Numbered from the stretch's first letter, positions 1-9,029 are shown. The stretch is DNA of 64,000 nucleotides from Acidobacteriota bacterium (GCA_016713675.1 JADJOS010000004.1:310001-374000), one strand, 5' to 3'. Made by a program: numbers and translations. Notes: generated by a model from the sequence alone, not told the origin.

Positions 1-97
1 CATAAGTTCACTTACCAAATAGCAAAACAGAACACATACGTTTTCTCGATCATAACGATCACAACCATGTGTCCTATGTCCCTATCTGGTCAAAAAA
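1..97. other. Intergenic edge with periodic repeat
   Basis: This short stretch lies downstream of the HAD hydrolase gene. Positions 67-92 hold a degenerate run of ATGTG/CTATG words about 9 bases apart. It closely resembles the right arm of the inverted repeat at 8471-8496. No gene is seen here. Confidence 0.5.
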
Positions 98-790
98 CTA
101 AACAAATACTCGCCGGATCGATTCCGGCATCCAGTCCCGAAGGTCTTTCGCAACCGCGGCCGCACCGGCAGCTCGGAGTTCGGCGGCCGAGACCGTATTC
201 GAAACACCGAGAGCCAGCAGATCAGCATTCCGAGCGGCCGCTACTCCGGGAGGTGAATCTTCGATCACGAGGCAATCCGCATGGACCATCGGCAGATGCC
301 CTGCAGCCGTGCGAACAGCGTCAAGCTCGCGAAATCCGATGCGAAAACACTCAGGATCGGGCTTACAATTGGCTACATCCTCGGCACTCACGATCGTTGC
401 AAAATGCTTTCTGAGCCCGGTCGAATCGAGCACATGATCGATCTCATGACGAGCGGCCATGCTGACAATACCCAGATCAAACTCTTGGGCCATCTTCTCA
501 ACAAAATTCTCAATTCCCTCGAACAACGGCATCTCTGCCGAGACCATTTCTTTCCACATCGCCGACTTGGCCGCAACGATATCCTCGAACTTTGCCGAAT
601 CGGCCTTTTTGCCGGCCCGTTCAAAGGCCGCCGCGACGAAAGTCCGGTCATCCATTCCGAGCGAAGCGTAATAATCAGCGTCGGTCAGATCGATGTCGTG
701 TCCTTTCAGCACTTCCTGATAAGCCCGCATTTGGACGGGTTCGTCATCAATAATAACGCCGTTAAAATCCATCAATATTGCTTTGATCAT
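98..790 (-). CDS. HAD-superfamily hydrolase, phosphatase/phosphoglucomutase-like
   Basis: Predicted cytoplasmic phosphotransferase of 230 residues, the usual length for beta-phosphoglucomutase-like HAD phosphatases. The N-terminal motif is DFNGVIIDDEP, with the expected nucleophile Asp at residue 8. Later motifs are also present: the Lys in NCKPDPECF and the acidic pair in VIEDSPPG. The second residue of the canonical DxD pair, normally the general acid/base Asp, is Asn at residue 10, so the activity may be altered or the substrate unusual. The start ATG overlaps the stop of the upstream FAD oxidase (ATGA), which implies translational coupling and perhaps a shared metabolite-handling role. 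Substrate unknown. Confidence 0.88.
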   Translation of the reverse strand: MIKAILMDFNGVIIDDEPVQMRAYQEVLKGHDIDLTDADYYASLGMDDRTFVAAAFERAGKKADSAKFEDIVAAKSAMWKEMVSAEMPLFEGIENFVEKMAQEFDLGIVSMAARHEIDHVLDSTGLRKHFATIVSAEDVANCKPDPECFRIGFRELDAVRTAAGHLPMVHADCLVIEDSPPGVAAARNADLLALGVSNTVSAAELRAAGAAAVAKDLRDWMPESIRRVFV

Positions 791-2343
791 AAATTTAGAT
801 AACTCTCGTCAAACATATTCCCGCGACCCAAAATATAGTTTGGATCGAATACCGCTTTTAGTTCCGCCATTTCGTTCAGATAACGTTCGCCCATCATCGC
901 GGCGAGGTATTTTCGCTTGAGCTTACCAATGCCGTGTTCGGCCGAAACCGTCCCGCCGAGCATTATTGCCTGTGCAACGCACCGTCCGTAGATATTCCGA
1001 GCCTTTTCAGCCTCATCAGCGTCCTTCGGCAGCATATTGGCGTGCAAATGACAGTCGCCGATATGTCCAAATATCACATATTCGAGTGCGCTGGCGTTGA
1101 GAGTCTCCTTGTAGTATCGCAGAAACGATGCAAAATTCGCGTCCGGTACGGCCATGTCCGTCCCGACCTTTCGCTGCTTGTTTTTGACCACACGCTCGTT
1201 CACCGAAACCGGCAAAGCATGCCTGAAATCTCGCATCTTCTCGCGGTCCTGCTCATTTGTCGTAAACCACGAACGCTCGAGATCAGCACGATGTTTCTCA
1301 AGCAGTTCATTCCATTGCTCAAGCAAAGCGTCTTCGTTTTCCGCGGTTGTTTCCTGCTCAAAAAATATTGCTCCGACCGCATCCGCGGGCAGGTCAGGAA
1401 ACTTCTCTGAGATAAACCTCAACGCATTCTCGTCAAAATACTCGATTAGCGAGGCATCCGCAAAGCTCCCCTCCTTACGAAGGAGGGGTGGCAGTCCCGA
1501 TGCTTTGATCGGAACTGACGGGGTGGTTCTCGCGTTCGCTGATCTAAATTCAAACGAAGTTGATTTCGCCTCATCCACAAACTTCAACAATTCGCTCTCA
1601 TCACCAAAAAACACGATCCCGCTAAAAAAACCTTCCGGCTTCGCGACCAGCGAAAGCTCGATCTCGGCGATCACGCCAAGCGTCCCTTCGCTGCCAATGA
1701 ACAGATCGATCGCATCGAGCGGCTGCTCATTAAAATAGCCGCTCACATTCTTACGCACATCGGGGCGTTCGTACGTCAAAGGCTTGGTTGTGAACGAGCG
1801 GCCGCTCGTAGTCTTAATAGTGATTGAGCCATTCTCGTCAGCTAACGTTTCGCCGCGACGAATTTCAGCAACGTCACCGTCCGCGAGCACCATCGTAAGC
1901 CGCCGAACAAATTCACGCGTCGCTCCGTATTTAAAACTCCTCGCACCCGAAGCGTTCGTAGCCACCGTCCCGCCGATCTGACAAGACCATTCGGTCGGAT
2001 CGGGCGGATAGAACAGTCCCTCGGCATCCACAGCCTTTTGCAGATCGCCAAGTATCACGCCCGGCTCGACAACCGCCGTTTTCGCCTCTTTATCGATCGA
2101 AACAATCCGATTCAACTTCTCCAGCGACACCACAACACCACCAAACGGTATCGCCCCGCCAACCGTCCCTGTCCTCGCTCCCGAGATCGTAACCGGCGTC
2201 TTGCCCTCGTTCGCCTCACGAAGTATCTGCGACAGCTCGCCCAGAGTCTCCGGCAAAAACAGCTTCTCCGCGTGACCACCAACCATATTGCTGGCGTCGG
2301 TCAGATAATCTTGAATATCCTCAGGTTGGGTCTTAATCTGCAT
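787..2343 (-). CDS. FAD-binding oxidase, GlcD/D-lactate dehydrogenase family
   Basis: Flavoprotein of 518 residues with the two-domain layout of 2-hydroxyacid oxidases. The N-terminal PCMH-type FAD domain contains ISGARTGTVGG and GGTVATNASGARSFKYG. The C-terminal FAD-oxidase domain contains FGHIGDCHLHANML and SAEHGIGKLKRKYL. It probably oxidises a 2-hydroxy acid such as D-lactate or glycolate and passes electrons to a cytoplasmic acceptor. The gene is first in a two-gene unit and overlaps the HAD gene by 4 bases. At 1465-1530 a palindromic repeat is translated in frame and adds a segment around PPLLRKEGSF that looks foreign to the fold. Substrate is not determined by sequence alone. Confidence 0.9.
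   Translation of the reverse strand: MQIKTQPEDIQDYLTDASNMVGGHAEKLFLPETLGELSQILREANEGKTPVTISGARTGTVGGAIPFGGVVVSLEKLNRIVSIDKEAKTAVVEPGVILGDLQKAVDAEGLFYPPDPTEWSCQIGGTVATNASGARSFKYGATREFVRRLTMVLADGDVAEIRRGETLADENGSITIKTTSGRSFTTKPLTYERPDVRKNVSGYFNEQPLDAIDLFIGSEGTLGVIAEIELSLVAKPEGFFSGIVFFGDESELLKFVDEAKSTSFEFRSANARTTPSVPIKASGLPPLLRKEGSFADASLIEYFDENALRFISEKFPDLPADAVGAIFFEQETTAENEDALLEQWNELLEKHRADLERSWFTTNEQDREKMRDFRHALPVSVNERVVKNKQRKVGTDMAVPDANFASFLRYYKETLNASALEYVIFGHIGDCHLHANMLPKDADEAEKARNIYGRCVAQAIMLGGTVSAEHGIGKLKRKYLAAMMGERYLNEMAELKAVFDPNYILGRGNMFDESYLNL
1465..1530 (+). repeat. Palindromic repeat copy 1, in frame inside FAD oxidase gene
   Basis: The element has a CCCCTCCTTACGAAGGAGGGG hairpin core followed by GTGGCAG, a variable arm, and CTGACGGGGTGGTTCT. 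The same core and tail recur at 45739-45792 inside mutS2, and a diverged form lies at 11958-12012 between genes. Here it is read through on the opposite strand without breaking the frame. Confidence 0.85.
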
Positions 2344-2350
2344 TTTCTTT

Positions 2351-2493
2351 AACGCGGATTCAACGGATCAGTCGGATAGGAACGGACAATTCTTTAACCA
2401 GGCAATACGTCGAATCCAACGCTATCCATTCGCAACTTAAGCTAAATTTTATCTTATCCGCGACGATCCGCACAATCCGCTTTATCCGCGTTC
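2351..2493. repeat. Intergenic inverted repeat with CGGAT periodicity
   Basis: The left arm (2351-2377) and right arm (about 2463-2491, read on the other strand) both begin AACGCGGAT and repeat CGGAT about every 9 bases. They could fold into a long imperfect stem between uvrB and the FAD oxidase gene. It may act in transcript ends, but there is no U-tract. Confidence 0.65.
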
Positions 2494-2503
2494 AATTTCC
2501 GGA

Positions 2504-4492
2504 TCACCGAACGACCAATTCCCTCTCCCGCAAATACTTCAACCTGTCGCGGATCTCGGCTGCCTGTTCGAATTTCATCTCTTTGGCGGCGTTTCGCATG
2601 TCGGCTTCCATTTGCTGAATGGTTTCTTTTAACTGCTTTGGCGAGTATTCCTCGAATGAATCGAGATCGAGCGGGATCTTAAAGTAATCTGCCTCGTATG
2701 CCGTGACCAAAGTCGCGTCGATCGACTTGATAATGGTAGTCGGCGTGATGCCGTGTTCGGTGTTGTATTCCTCTTGAATTTTTCGGCGGCGTTCGGTCTC
2801 GGAGATGGCGTATGCCATCGATTTTGTGATCTTGTCGGCGTAGAGAATCGCCTTGCCATCGGAATTTCTCGCAGCGCGGCCCATCGTCTGGATCAGCGAA
2901 CTCTGCGAACGCAAAAAGCCTTCCTTGTCCGCATCCAGTATCGCCACCAGCGACACCTCAGGCAGATCGAGCCCTTCACGGAGAAGGTTGATGCCGACCA
3001 GCACGTCATACTCACCACGCCTTAGATCGCGCAATATCTTAATGCGTTCCAGCGTATGTATATCGCTGTGCAGATACCTGACCTTAACGCCGACCTCGGC
3101 GAAATACTCGCTCAGGTTTTCAGACATCCGCTTGGTCAGTGTCGTCACCAGCACACGTTCGTTCCGCTCGGCTCGCAAACGGCATTCTTCGAGCAGATCG
3201 TCGATCTGGCCCTTTACGGGCCGGACTTCGACGATCGGATCGAGCAAACCTGTGGGACGAATGATCTGTTCGATCACCTCGCCCTGTACCTTGTTCAGCT
3301 CATACGGCCCGGGCGTTGCGGAAACATATATGGTTTGCCCGATACGTTCCTCAAACTCCTGAAAATTAAGCGGCCTGTTGTCCTTCGCGCTCGGAAGGCG
3401 AAAACCATACTCCACCAAAGTTCCCTTTCGACTTTGATCGCCCTTGAACATCGCTCCCAATTGCGGCACGGTCTGGTGCGATTCGTCGATCACCATCAGG
3501 GCGTCTTTCGGCAGATAATCAAGCAGCGTCGGCGGCGGTTCGCCCGGAGCTTTGCCGGTCAGATGCCGCGAATAATTCTCGATCCCGCGGCAAAATCCCA
3601 TCTCCTTTATCATCTCAAGATCGTACATCGTCCGCTGATGCAGCCTTTGTGCCTCAACGATCTTGCCTTCTTTGACGAGAAATTCTTCGTGTACCGCCAG
3701 TTCTTCTTTGATCGTCTGCACCGCGCGTTTGATCACCGGCTTTGACATCACATAGTGCGTCTTTGGATAGATCGGGATCCGTGTTGTGTGTTTGGCCAGC
3801 ACCTCGCCGAGCAGCGGATCGATCGTGTAGATCGAATCGATCTCGTCGCCCCAAAACTCGATGCGATACGCCTGATCCTGATAGCTTGGATACAGCTCCA
3901 CGACATCGCCGCGCACCCGAAACGAGCCGCGTTCAAAATCGATATTGACGCGCTCGTACTGTAGCTCGACAAGCTTTTGCAAAAACTCCTCACGCTTGAT
4001 CTTCATCCCCGGCTCGATAAAGATCAACATCCCAAAATACGCGTCCGGATCGCCCAAACCGTAAATACACGAAACCGAAGCCACCACGATCACGTCCGAC
4101 CGCTCAAACAAAGCACGTGTCGCCGACAAACGCAGACGATCGATCTCCTCGTTCACCGTCGCTTCTTTTTCTATGTAGAGGTCGGCCGCAGGAACGTAGG
4201 CCTCAGGCTGGTAATAATCGTAATAAGAGACAAAATACTCGACCGAGTTCTCCGGAAAAAACGACTTAAACTCCTGATAAAGCTGCGCCGCCAGCGTCTT
4301 ATTATGCGCCAGCACTAGCGTCGGCCGCTGAGTCTCATTGATCACCTGCGCGATCGTGAACGTCTTGCCGCTGCCCGTAATTCCCAACAGCACTTGATCT
4401 TTCACACCTTCGTTAAGGTTTTCGACCAACTGCCTTATAGCCTCGGGCTGATCGCCTTTCGGGGTGTTTTCACTTATGAGACGGAATTGCAT
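2504..4492 (-). CDS. uvrB: UvrABC excinuclease subunit B
   Basis: Nucleotide excision repair damage-verification helicase of 662 residues, full length for UvrB. Walker A GITGSGKT lies near residues 37-44. The beta-hairpin used to clamp damaged DNA is visible as SYYDYYQPEAYVP, followed by DESH of the helicase core and the late helicase motifs NLLREGLDLPEV and QTMGRAARN. A UVR domain that binds UvrA/UvrC ends the protein (EAIRDRLKYLRE-like segment). The gene stands alone; uvrA and uvrC are not in the window. No clear LexA box was seen upstream. Confidence 0.98.
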   Translation of the reverse strand: MQFRLISENTPKGDQPEAIRQLVENLNEGVKDQVLLGITGSGKTFTIAQVINETQRPTLVLAHNKTLAAQLYQEFKSFFPENSVEYFVSYYDYYQPEAYVPAADLYIEKEATVNEEIDRLRLSATRALFERSDVIVVASVSCIYGLGDPDAYFGMLIFIEPGMKIKREEFLQKLVELQYERVNIDFERGSFRVRGDVVELYPSYQDQAYRIEFWGDEIDSIYTIDPLLGEVLAKHTTRIPIYPKTHYVMSKPVIKRAVQTIKEELAVHEEFLVKEGKIVEAQRLHQRTMYDLEMIKEMGFCRGIENYSRHLTGKAPGEPPPTLLDYLPKDALMVIDESHQTVPQLGAMFKGDQSRKGTLVEYGFRLPSAKDNRPLNFQEFEERIGQTIYVSATPGPYELNKVQGEVIEQIIRPTGLLDPIVEVRPVKGQIDDLLEECRLRAERNERVLVTTLTKRMSENLSEYFAEVGVKVRYLHSDIHTLERIKILRDLRRGEYDVLVGINLLREGLDLPEVSLVAILDADKEGFLRSQSSLIQTMGRAARNSDGKAILYADKITKSMAYAISETERRRKIQEEYNTEHGITPTTIIKSIDATLVTAYEADYFKIPLDLDSFEEYSPKQLKETIQQMEADMRNAAKEMKFEQAAEIRDRLKYLRERELVVR

Positions 4493-4566
4493 ACTCTAAT
4501 CTTAATATAAAGATGCAATTTTTCAAAGAAAGCGGACTCCGGCTATGCGGAATGTTTGGCAACCGT

Positions 4567-5118
4567 CTAGTTCGATTTGAGACGGCGGAATCGCGAGGTA
4601 AGTGTCTGGTATTTGGCTTGAAGCACGTCGCCCCGGGCCTCGTAGATCGATGTAATGATATCGGCGTCGCTTGGGCGAAATGCTCTTAGCATGACGCGTC
4701 GGCTGCGGATCTTGCCGCCTGCGTCAATGACGACGATCGCTCGTGTAAGCTGTATTGGAAACAACCAATGCCTGCCGTAAAACGAGGTGATCACTCGCCC
4801 GGGATCCGCCAACAATGGTATCGGCAATTGCCGACGCTGAGAAAATTCCAGGTTCTCCTCCGATGTTGACGGCGATACTCCGACGATCTCGGCCTTGGTC
4901 TCCAGATAGTCCTTCCAATTGTCGCGGACAGAACAAAGCTGCCTGGTGCAAACCAGCGTTTCATTCTGCGGATAGAACAACAAGACCCGAACCTTGCCGT
5001 CGTGATCGGAGAGCCGCCACGTCCGGTCGTCCTCAGACAAAAGCGAAAAGTCCGGAGCGCACATTCCCACCGCCGGACCTTCGTTCGTTGAATATTCGTC
5101 GCAAATTGTCTCAGCCAT
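4567..5118 (-). CDS. Peroxiredoxin, AhpC/TSA superfamily, PrxQ/BCP-like
   Basis: Thiol peroxidase of 183 residues. The active-site pattern PxxxTxxC is seen as P50, T54 and peroxidatic C57. A second Cys at 62, five residues on, matches the helix-located resolving cysteine of PrxQ-type enzymes. It should reduce hydrogen peroxide or alkyl peroxides using a thioredoxin-type donor in the cytoplasm. There is no signal peptide. The C-terminus beyond residue 150 is divergent and basic. The gene lies alone between uvrB and a HEAT-repeat gene. Family assignment is firm; the exact subclass is inferred from Cys spacing. Confidence 0.88.
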   Translation of the reverse strand: MAETICDEYSTNEGPAVGMCAPDFSLLSEDDRTWRLSDHDGKVRVLLFYPQNETLVCTRQLCSVRDNWKDYLETKAEIVGVSPSTSEENLEFSQRRQLPIPLLADPGRVITSFYGRHWLFPIQLTRAIVVIDAGGKIRSRRVMLRAFRPSDADIITSIYEARGDVLQAKYQTLTSRFRRLKSN

Positions 5119-5183
5119 CGTTCAAAACGGCGATGATCTGCCGTTACCCCTTGTAATATTATTGGTGACTGACCGGGCGATCG

Positions 5184-6395
5184 TTACGCCATTACCGGAT
5201 GATAGCTTGCTACCGTTTCTTTGACCTTTGCTGCGATCTCCTCAGGAATATTGACGTCGATCCGCAGTTTGTTCAGCTCTCTGAGTGCTTTGTCGTTTTT
5301 TACCACGGAAAGTACATGAAGAAGTGCCAGCTTGATCCTCACATCCTTGCTGTTGCGGATAGCGGCAAATATCTCAGCCGTTTCCCCTGACTCGATCAGA
5401 AGGCCGACCAGGGCAAACGCTTCATAAGCGATCTTCATGTCGTCGTGCAGCAGCCGGTCAAAAGATTTGACCACGATTCCCGACTCGGTCGCGGCACGAG
5501 CGGCGTGGCTCATGCGAAATGCGTCTCCGGTCGCGATGATCCGCTTCCAGGCATCTGCCCGGTCAAAGCTCAAACGGAACAATCCGCGAGCCGCGGCCGC
5601 CCTGACTTCTCTTGTCGGGTCGGCACAGGCTAACAATATCGTTTCAAACACCGATTCATGGTCAAATTCGGTCAGAGTTGTAACTGCCTTGGAACGCAGG
5701 TTGGACGAAAGATCGTAAAGTGCGATCTGAGCGAGTGCATCGACCGAATTTCGCGTTTTGAACCGGGTCAAGATCTTCAACGCAAGCTCGCGAACGGACT
5801 CGTCCTCTTCAAATTCCTCATTTGTTTGCTCGATAGCACTCAATAATGCCGGATCGGACGAGAGCGGCAGCGGATCAAAATCTCTTGGGTCGGTAAGCTG
5901 GAGAAACGAATTTACCGGCAGTTGGGAGAACTGCATCTTTTTCATCTTTTCCTGAAACGCCTTAGCATTCAAGTGTAGATCGTCCCCGTTTGAGTTTCGA
6001 ACGGAGCTTACGTTGTTACGTACCGCAGCCAAACGATCGGTGACCGGCGTCCTTTTCTCCGCCTTGGGCGTCGATTTCTTGGCCTTTCTAAACCATTCAA
6101 GTTCCTTTTCGGCGTCAACGCCCTCATCATAATTGCCGGCACTCGAGTAATTCTGTACACGGTTCGTGTAGTCGTATTGACTTTGTGGTGCGGGCTTTTT
6201 GCTTTTGCGCCAGAATAGGAAAGCCGCCGCAGCAGCAACGCCAAAAAGAAAGATCAGCAGCGACGTAGTTCCGATACCCGAACCGTCGCTTCCGTCGTCT
6301 GCACTCGCCGATTGGGCAAAGGCGGAAACGCATAAAGCCAGAGCAGCCGGGATCGAAATGGGAAAATTGGTTTTGGAATGTCGAGTATTAAACAT
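5184..6395 (-). CDS. Membrane-anchored HEAT-repeat protein
   Basis: Protein of 403 residues. An N-terminal Sec-type signal (about residues 12-32, ending ASA) is followed by a Gly/Ser-rich linker and a membrane helix at about residues 45-63 (LLIFLFGVAAAAAFLFW) with a basic stop-transfer. A low-complexity cytoplasmic stretch then leads to a C-terminal all-helical region of HEAT-like repeats from about residue 190 (for example CADPTREVRAAAARGLFRLS). HEAT repeats usually form a protein-binding solenoid. It is a probable scaffold with no recognisable catalytic motif. Partner unknown. Confidence 0.75.
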   Translation of the reverse strand: MFNTRHSKTNFPISIPAALALCVSAFAQSASADDGSDGSGIGTTSLLIFLFGVAAAAAFLFWRKSKKPAPQSQYDYTNRVQNYSSAGNYDEGVDAEKELEWFRKAKKSTPKAEKRTPVTDRLAAVRNNVSSVRNSNGDDLHLNAKAFQEKMKKMQFSQLPVNSFLQLTDPRDFDPLPLSSDPALLSAIEQTNEEFEEDESVRELALKILTRFKTRNSVDALAQIALYDLSSNLRSKAVTTLTEFDHESVFETILLACADPTREVRAAAARGLFRLSFDRADAWKRIIATGDAFRMSHAARAATESGIVVKSFDRLLHDDMKIAYEAFALVGLLIESGETAEIFAAIRNSKDVRIKLALLHVLSVVKNDKALRELNKLRIDVNIPEEIAAKVKETVASYHPVMA

Positions 6396-6657
6396 CTTAC
6401 ACTTTTTGAATTTGAGGGAAATTAGAGCGAATTGACGAGGGGAATTGCCTTTTGCCTAGCGGGCCGACAAATGCGATCTGCCTGCCACTTATTATTATGC
6501 ACAAAGTTTTCCGATTTGTCATCATAATTTCAACGATGTTTGTACACGTTTAACGACTGGCCAATTCCAGAAAAAGATCGCGAAACGATTCCATTCTTTT
6601 TAATTGGCCGTGATCCGTAATAAAATAAATCTCGGACCTAACAAAACCGGAGTGAAT

Positions 6658-7557
6658 ATGACGGCTGTAATGACTGTTTCAGAATCGAGCATCGACGAAT
6701 TAAAACTCGTACACCGCGGAAAGGTTCGCGACGTGTACGAAGTTGACGACAAACGCCTACTGTTGGTCGCCTCCGACCGTATCTCGGCATTTGACTGTAT
6801 TCTGCCGACATTGATCCCGTACAAGGGCAAGATACTTACTCAATTATCAGAATTTTGGTTCAACAAACTCTCGTCGATCGCGCCAAATCACCTGCTGACG
6901 ACCGAGCTCTCGAAGATGCCCGACACCATCTCGAAATATCACGAACTCGACGGCCGATCATCACTCGTTCGCCGTACCGAGGTATTTCCGGTCGAATGTG
7001 TTGTCCGCGGATATCTCGAAGGATCGGGATGGAAAGATTACAAAGCGACCGGCAAGGTCTGCGGCCATAGCTTGCCGCCGGGCATGAAGCAGTGCGACCG
7101 CCTGCACGAGCCGATCTTCACTCCGGCCACAAAGGCCGCCACCGGCCATGATGAGAATATTACCGGGCTCGAATTTAAGAATGTCGTCGGAACCGAGACT
7201 GCAGCATACTTAAAAGCGACTTCGCTCGCCCTCTACAAGACCGCCGCTGAATATGCGCTGACCAAGGGCATTATTATCGCGGACACAAAATTCGAATTCG
7301 GCACCGATGCCGACGGCAACATTTTGCTTATTGACGAGGTATTGACGCCCGATTCTTCTCGATTTTGGGAAGCCGACAAATACTCGCCCGGACAAGCCCA
7401 AGCCTCGTTCGACAAACAGTTCGTTCGCGAATATCTCGAAACACTCGATTGGGACAAAACGCCCCCTGCACCGCATTTGCCGTCGGAGATCGCCGAAGCG
7501 ACCTCCGATAGATACAAGCAGGCTTTCGAACTCTTGACCGGAAGTGCGTTTCAATAG
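6658..7557 (+). CDS. purC: Phosphoribosylaminoimidazole-succinocarboxamide synthase
   Basis: SAICAR synthetase, which ligates aspartate to CAIR with ATP in de novo purine synthesis. The protein is 299 residues from ATG 6658, which is chosen because GGAG lies at 6649-6652; an upstream TTG at 6604 has no ribosome site. Diagnostic motifs include HRGKVRDVYEV, DRISAFDCILPT, VECVVRGYLEGSGWKDY, DTKFEFG and IDEVLTPDSSRFW. The length fits the longer purC form found in many bacteria. The gene runs convergently into the MOSC gene and overlaps its end by 7 bases. No other pur gene is present. Confidence 0.97.
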   Translation: MTAVMTVSESSIDELKLVHRGKVRDVYEVDDKRLLLVASDRISAFDCILPTLIPYKGKILTQLSEFWFNKLSSIAPNHLLTTELSKMPDTISKYHELDGRSSLVRRTEVFPVECVVRGYLEGSGWKDYKATGKVCGHSLPPGMKQCDRLHEPIFTPATKAATGHDENITGLEFKNVVGTETAAYLKATSLALYKTAAEYALTKGIIIADTKFEFGTDADGNILLIDEVLTPDSSRFWEADKYSPGQAQASFDKQFVREYLETLDWDKTPPAPHLPSEIAEATSDRYKQAFELLTGSAFQ

Positions 7558-8420
7558 CTATCGATAACCTCGATCTCGTCTCCGACGCAGATCGAACTGC
7601 CCACACTTTCGCCGATCAGATTCTGCCCAAACAGGACGGCGGTCTCAGTCAGCCCGAGATCCGCAACGCGCTCTGGCATCACATCCTTTGCCATCCTATA
7701 GGTCGCGAGAGTTTTGAGCGGATCTTTACCGTCAAACTCGCCTTTCGCCTGATCGATCGTCGTCATCACACATCTCGCACACGGCTTCGACGAACGAAAC
7801 TCCGCTCCGCCGATCCGTATCCGCTTCCAGTCGTCCTCAGCGTAGGGATCCGACCCCGCAACGACAACATTCGGCCGAAACCTGTTCATGGGGACTGGAG
7901 CGGCAAGCATCCCTGCTTGCCGGAGTCTTCCATTCAGATCCTCCAACGACGCCTCGCCGATCACAAGCTGCGGATAACCATCCGCAAAACTCACAACATC
8001 GTCCCCCGAATTGAACAGTTCACTAACATTCCGCCTCGAGTCGTCCGGCATTTTCACAAGCTGACACTCGGTGCCCAGCACATCGCTGAACCACTCATTC
8101 AAAGCCGCACCGTAAACTTCCGCCTCGCAAACGCTGCCCCAGATGGTCACTTGCTGACGTTTATCCGAATCAGCATCCATCGGCACAAAAACGTCGCCAA
8201 AACGGTCCGCCGAGACGCCGAGGCCACTGCCGTCCTCCTCGATCCAAACCGACATCGTCGCCATTTTCGGGAATTCACGCTGCGTAAAAAACATCCCGTC
8301 CGGCGTCGTCAACATCCACCGCCGGTCATGCCGCAGCCCACGCTCCTCCACCATCGCCGCCTCAACACTGATTCCTGCGAGTGATTTGATCGGGTAAATA
8401 TTAATTTCGGATATATGCAT
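7551..8420 (-). CDS. MOSC-domain protein, YcbX-like
   Basis: Protein of 289 residues with an N-terminal beta-barrel domain (IYPIKSLAGISV) and a C-terminal MOSC domain (PVPMNRFRPNVVV, KPCARCVMTTID). The conserved Cys of MOSC proteins is in the KPCARC motif. Relatives use molybdenum cofactor to reduce N-hydroxylated compounds; that function is inferred by family. A perfect 9-bp-stem palindrome at 7901-7922 is translated in frame as RQAGMLAA-like residues just before PVPMNRFRPN. It looks like an insertion into a stretch that is normally continuous. The gene converges with purC. Confidence 0.88.
   Translation of the reverse strand: MHISEINIYPIKSLAGISVEAAMVEERGLRHDRRWMLTTPDGMFFTQREFPKMATMSVWIEEDGSGLGVSADRFGDVFVPMDADSDKRQQVTIWGSVCEAEVYGAALNEWFSDVLGTECQLVKMPDDSRRNVSELFNSGDDVVSFADGYPQLVIGEASLEDLNGRLRQAGMLAAPVPMNRFRPNVVVAGSDPYAEDDWKRIRIGGAEFRSSKPCARCVMTTIDQAKGEFDGKDPLKTLATYRMAKDVMPERVADLGLTETAVLFGQNLIGESVGSSICVGDEIEVIDSY
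7891..7930. repeat. Palindromic element inside MOSC gene
   Basis: CGGCAAGCA (7901-7909), loop TCCC, then TGCTTGCCG (7914-7922) form a perfect hairpin. Outer GGACTGGAG and GGAGTCTTCC flanks extend it. The reading frame is kept open through it. Confidence 0.7.
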
Positions 8421-8431
8421 ACCGGATTTTT

Positions 8432-8496
8432 ACCGCATAGGAACATAGATCACATAGGCTTTCTTCTCTTCTATGTGCCCTATGTTCCTATGTGGT
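8432..8496. repeat. Intergenic inverted repeat with CATAG periodicity
   Basis: The left arm (8432-8457) and right arm (8471-8496) match at about 23 of 26 positions when one is reverse-complemented. CATAG recurs every 8-9 bases. The repeat lies between the divergent MOSC and groES genes. Confidence 0.75.
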
Positions 8497-8560
8497 TAAT
8501 TCTCCCCTTCCAAACTTGATAACACCATTGTCACATTTTCTTAACATGCACAAATAATAC

Positions 8561-8590
8561 TTGACACTTTGTTCGGGATTCACCTATACT
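8561..8590 (+). promoter_or_regulatory. Sigma-70 promoter of groESL
   Basis: A perfect TTGACA at 8561-8566 is followed, after 18 bases, by TATACT at 8585-8590. Transcription would begin near 8597, inside the CIRCE operator, so a bound repressor would block it. Confidence 0.85.
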
Positions 8591-8615
8591 AGCACTCATA
8601 GACACCGAGTGCTAA
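8589..8615. promoter_or_regulatory. CIRCE operator (HrcA site)
   Basis: The arms CTAGCACTC and GAGTGCTAA are separated by 9 bases. This matches the CIRCE consensus TTAGCACTC-N9-GAGTGCTAA except for the first base. HrcA repressor binding is expected from the family; hrcA itself is not in the window. Confidence 0.93.
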
Positions 8616-8686
8616 AACGTTAGATTCGCCGAGGTCTAGAGCTATTTTAAGTTCTTTTTAATTAATTCCAAAAGGAGTAAATCAAC

Positions 8687-9001
8687 ATGGCTACAAACAT
8701 TACACCACTACACGATCGCGTGATCATCAAACGCATCGAAGACAACGTCAACCAAACCGCCGGCGGGCTTTTCATCCCCGACACGGCAAAGGAAAAACCG
8801 CAAGAAGGCGAAGTGATCGCTGCCGGTGCGGGCAAATATAAAGAAGACGGCACGCGTCAGGCTCTGGACGTCAAAGCAGGCGACCGCGTCCTGTTCGGCA
8901 AATATTCGGGCAGCGAGATCAAACTCGACGGCGACGAATTCATCATCATGCGCGAAGACGAGATCCTCGGCATCATTTCACGCGCAGGCGCAGCGGCCTA
9001 G
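8687..9001 (+). CDS. groES: Co-chaperonin GroES
   Basis: Ten-kDa chaperonin cap of 104 residues that closes the GroEL cavity during protein folding. Typical features are PLHDRVIIKRIE at the start, the mobile-loop region NQTAGGLFIPDTAKEKPQ and the C-terminal EDEILGII. The ribosome site AAGGAG lies at 8672-8677. It is first in the groESL operon, under a CIRCE-controlled sigma-70 promoter, so heat induction is expected. A 20-base palindromic element sits between it and groEL. Confidence 0.98.
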   Translation: MATNITPLHDRVIIKRIEDNVNQTAGGLFIPDTAKEKPQEGEVIAAGAGKYKEDGTRQALDVKAGDRVLFGKYSGSEIKLDGDEFIIMREDEILGIISRAGAAA

Positions 9002-9009
9002 TTGCACAA

Positions 9010-9029
9010 GCCCGCACGTAAGTAAGGGC
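9010..9029 (+). repeat. GCCC-CGTAAGTAAG-GGGC element, groES-groEL gap
   Basis: First of three near-identical copies; the others are at 10719-10738 and 12090-12109. GCCC and GGGC ends could pair around GCACGTAAGTAA. It lies between the two chaperonin genes in the same transcript. Confidence 0.8.
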
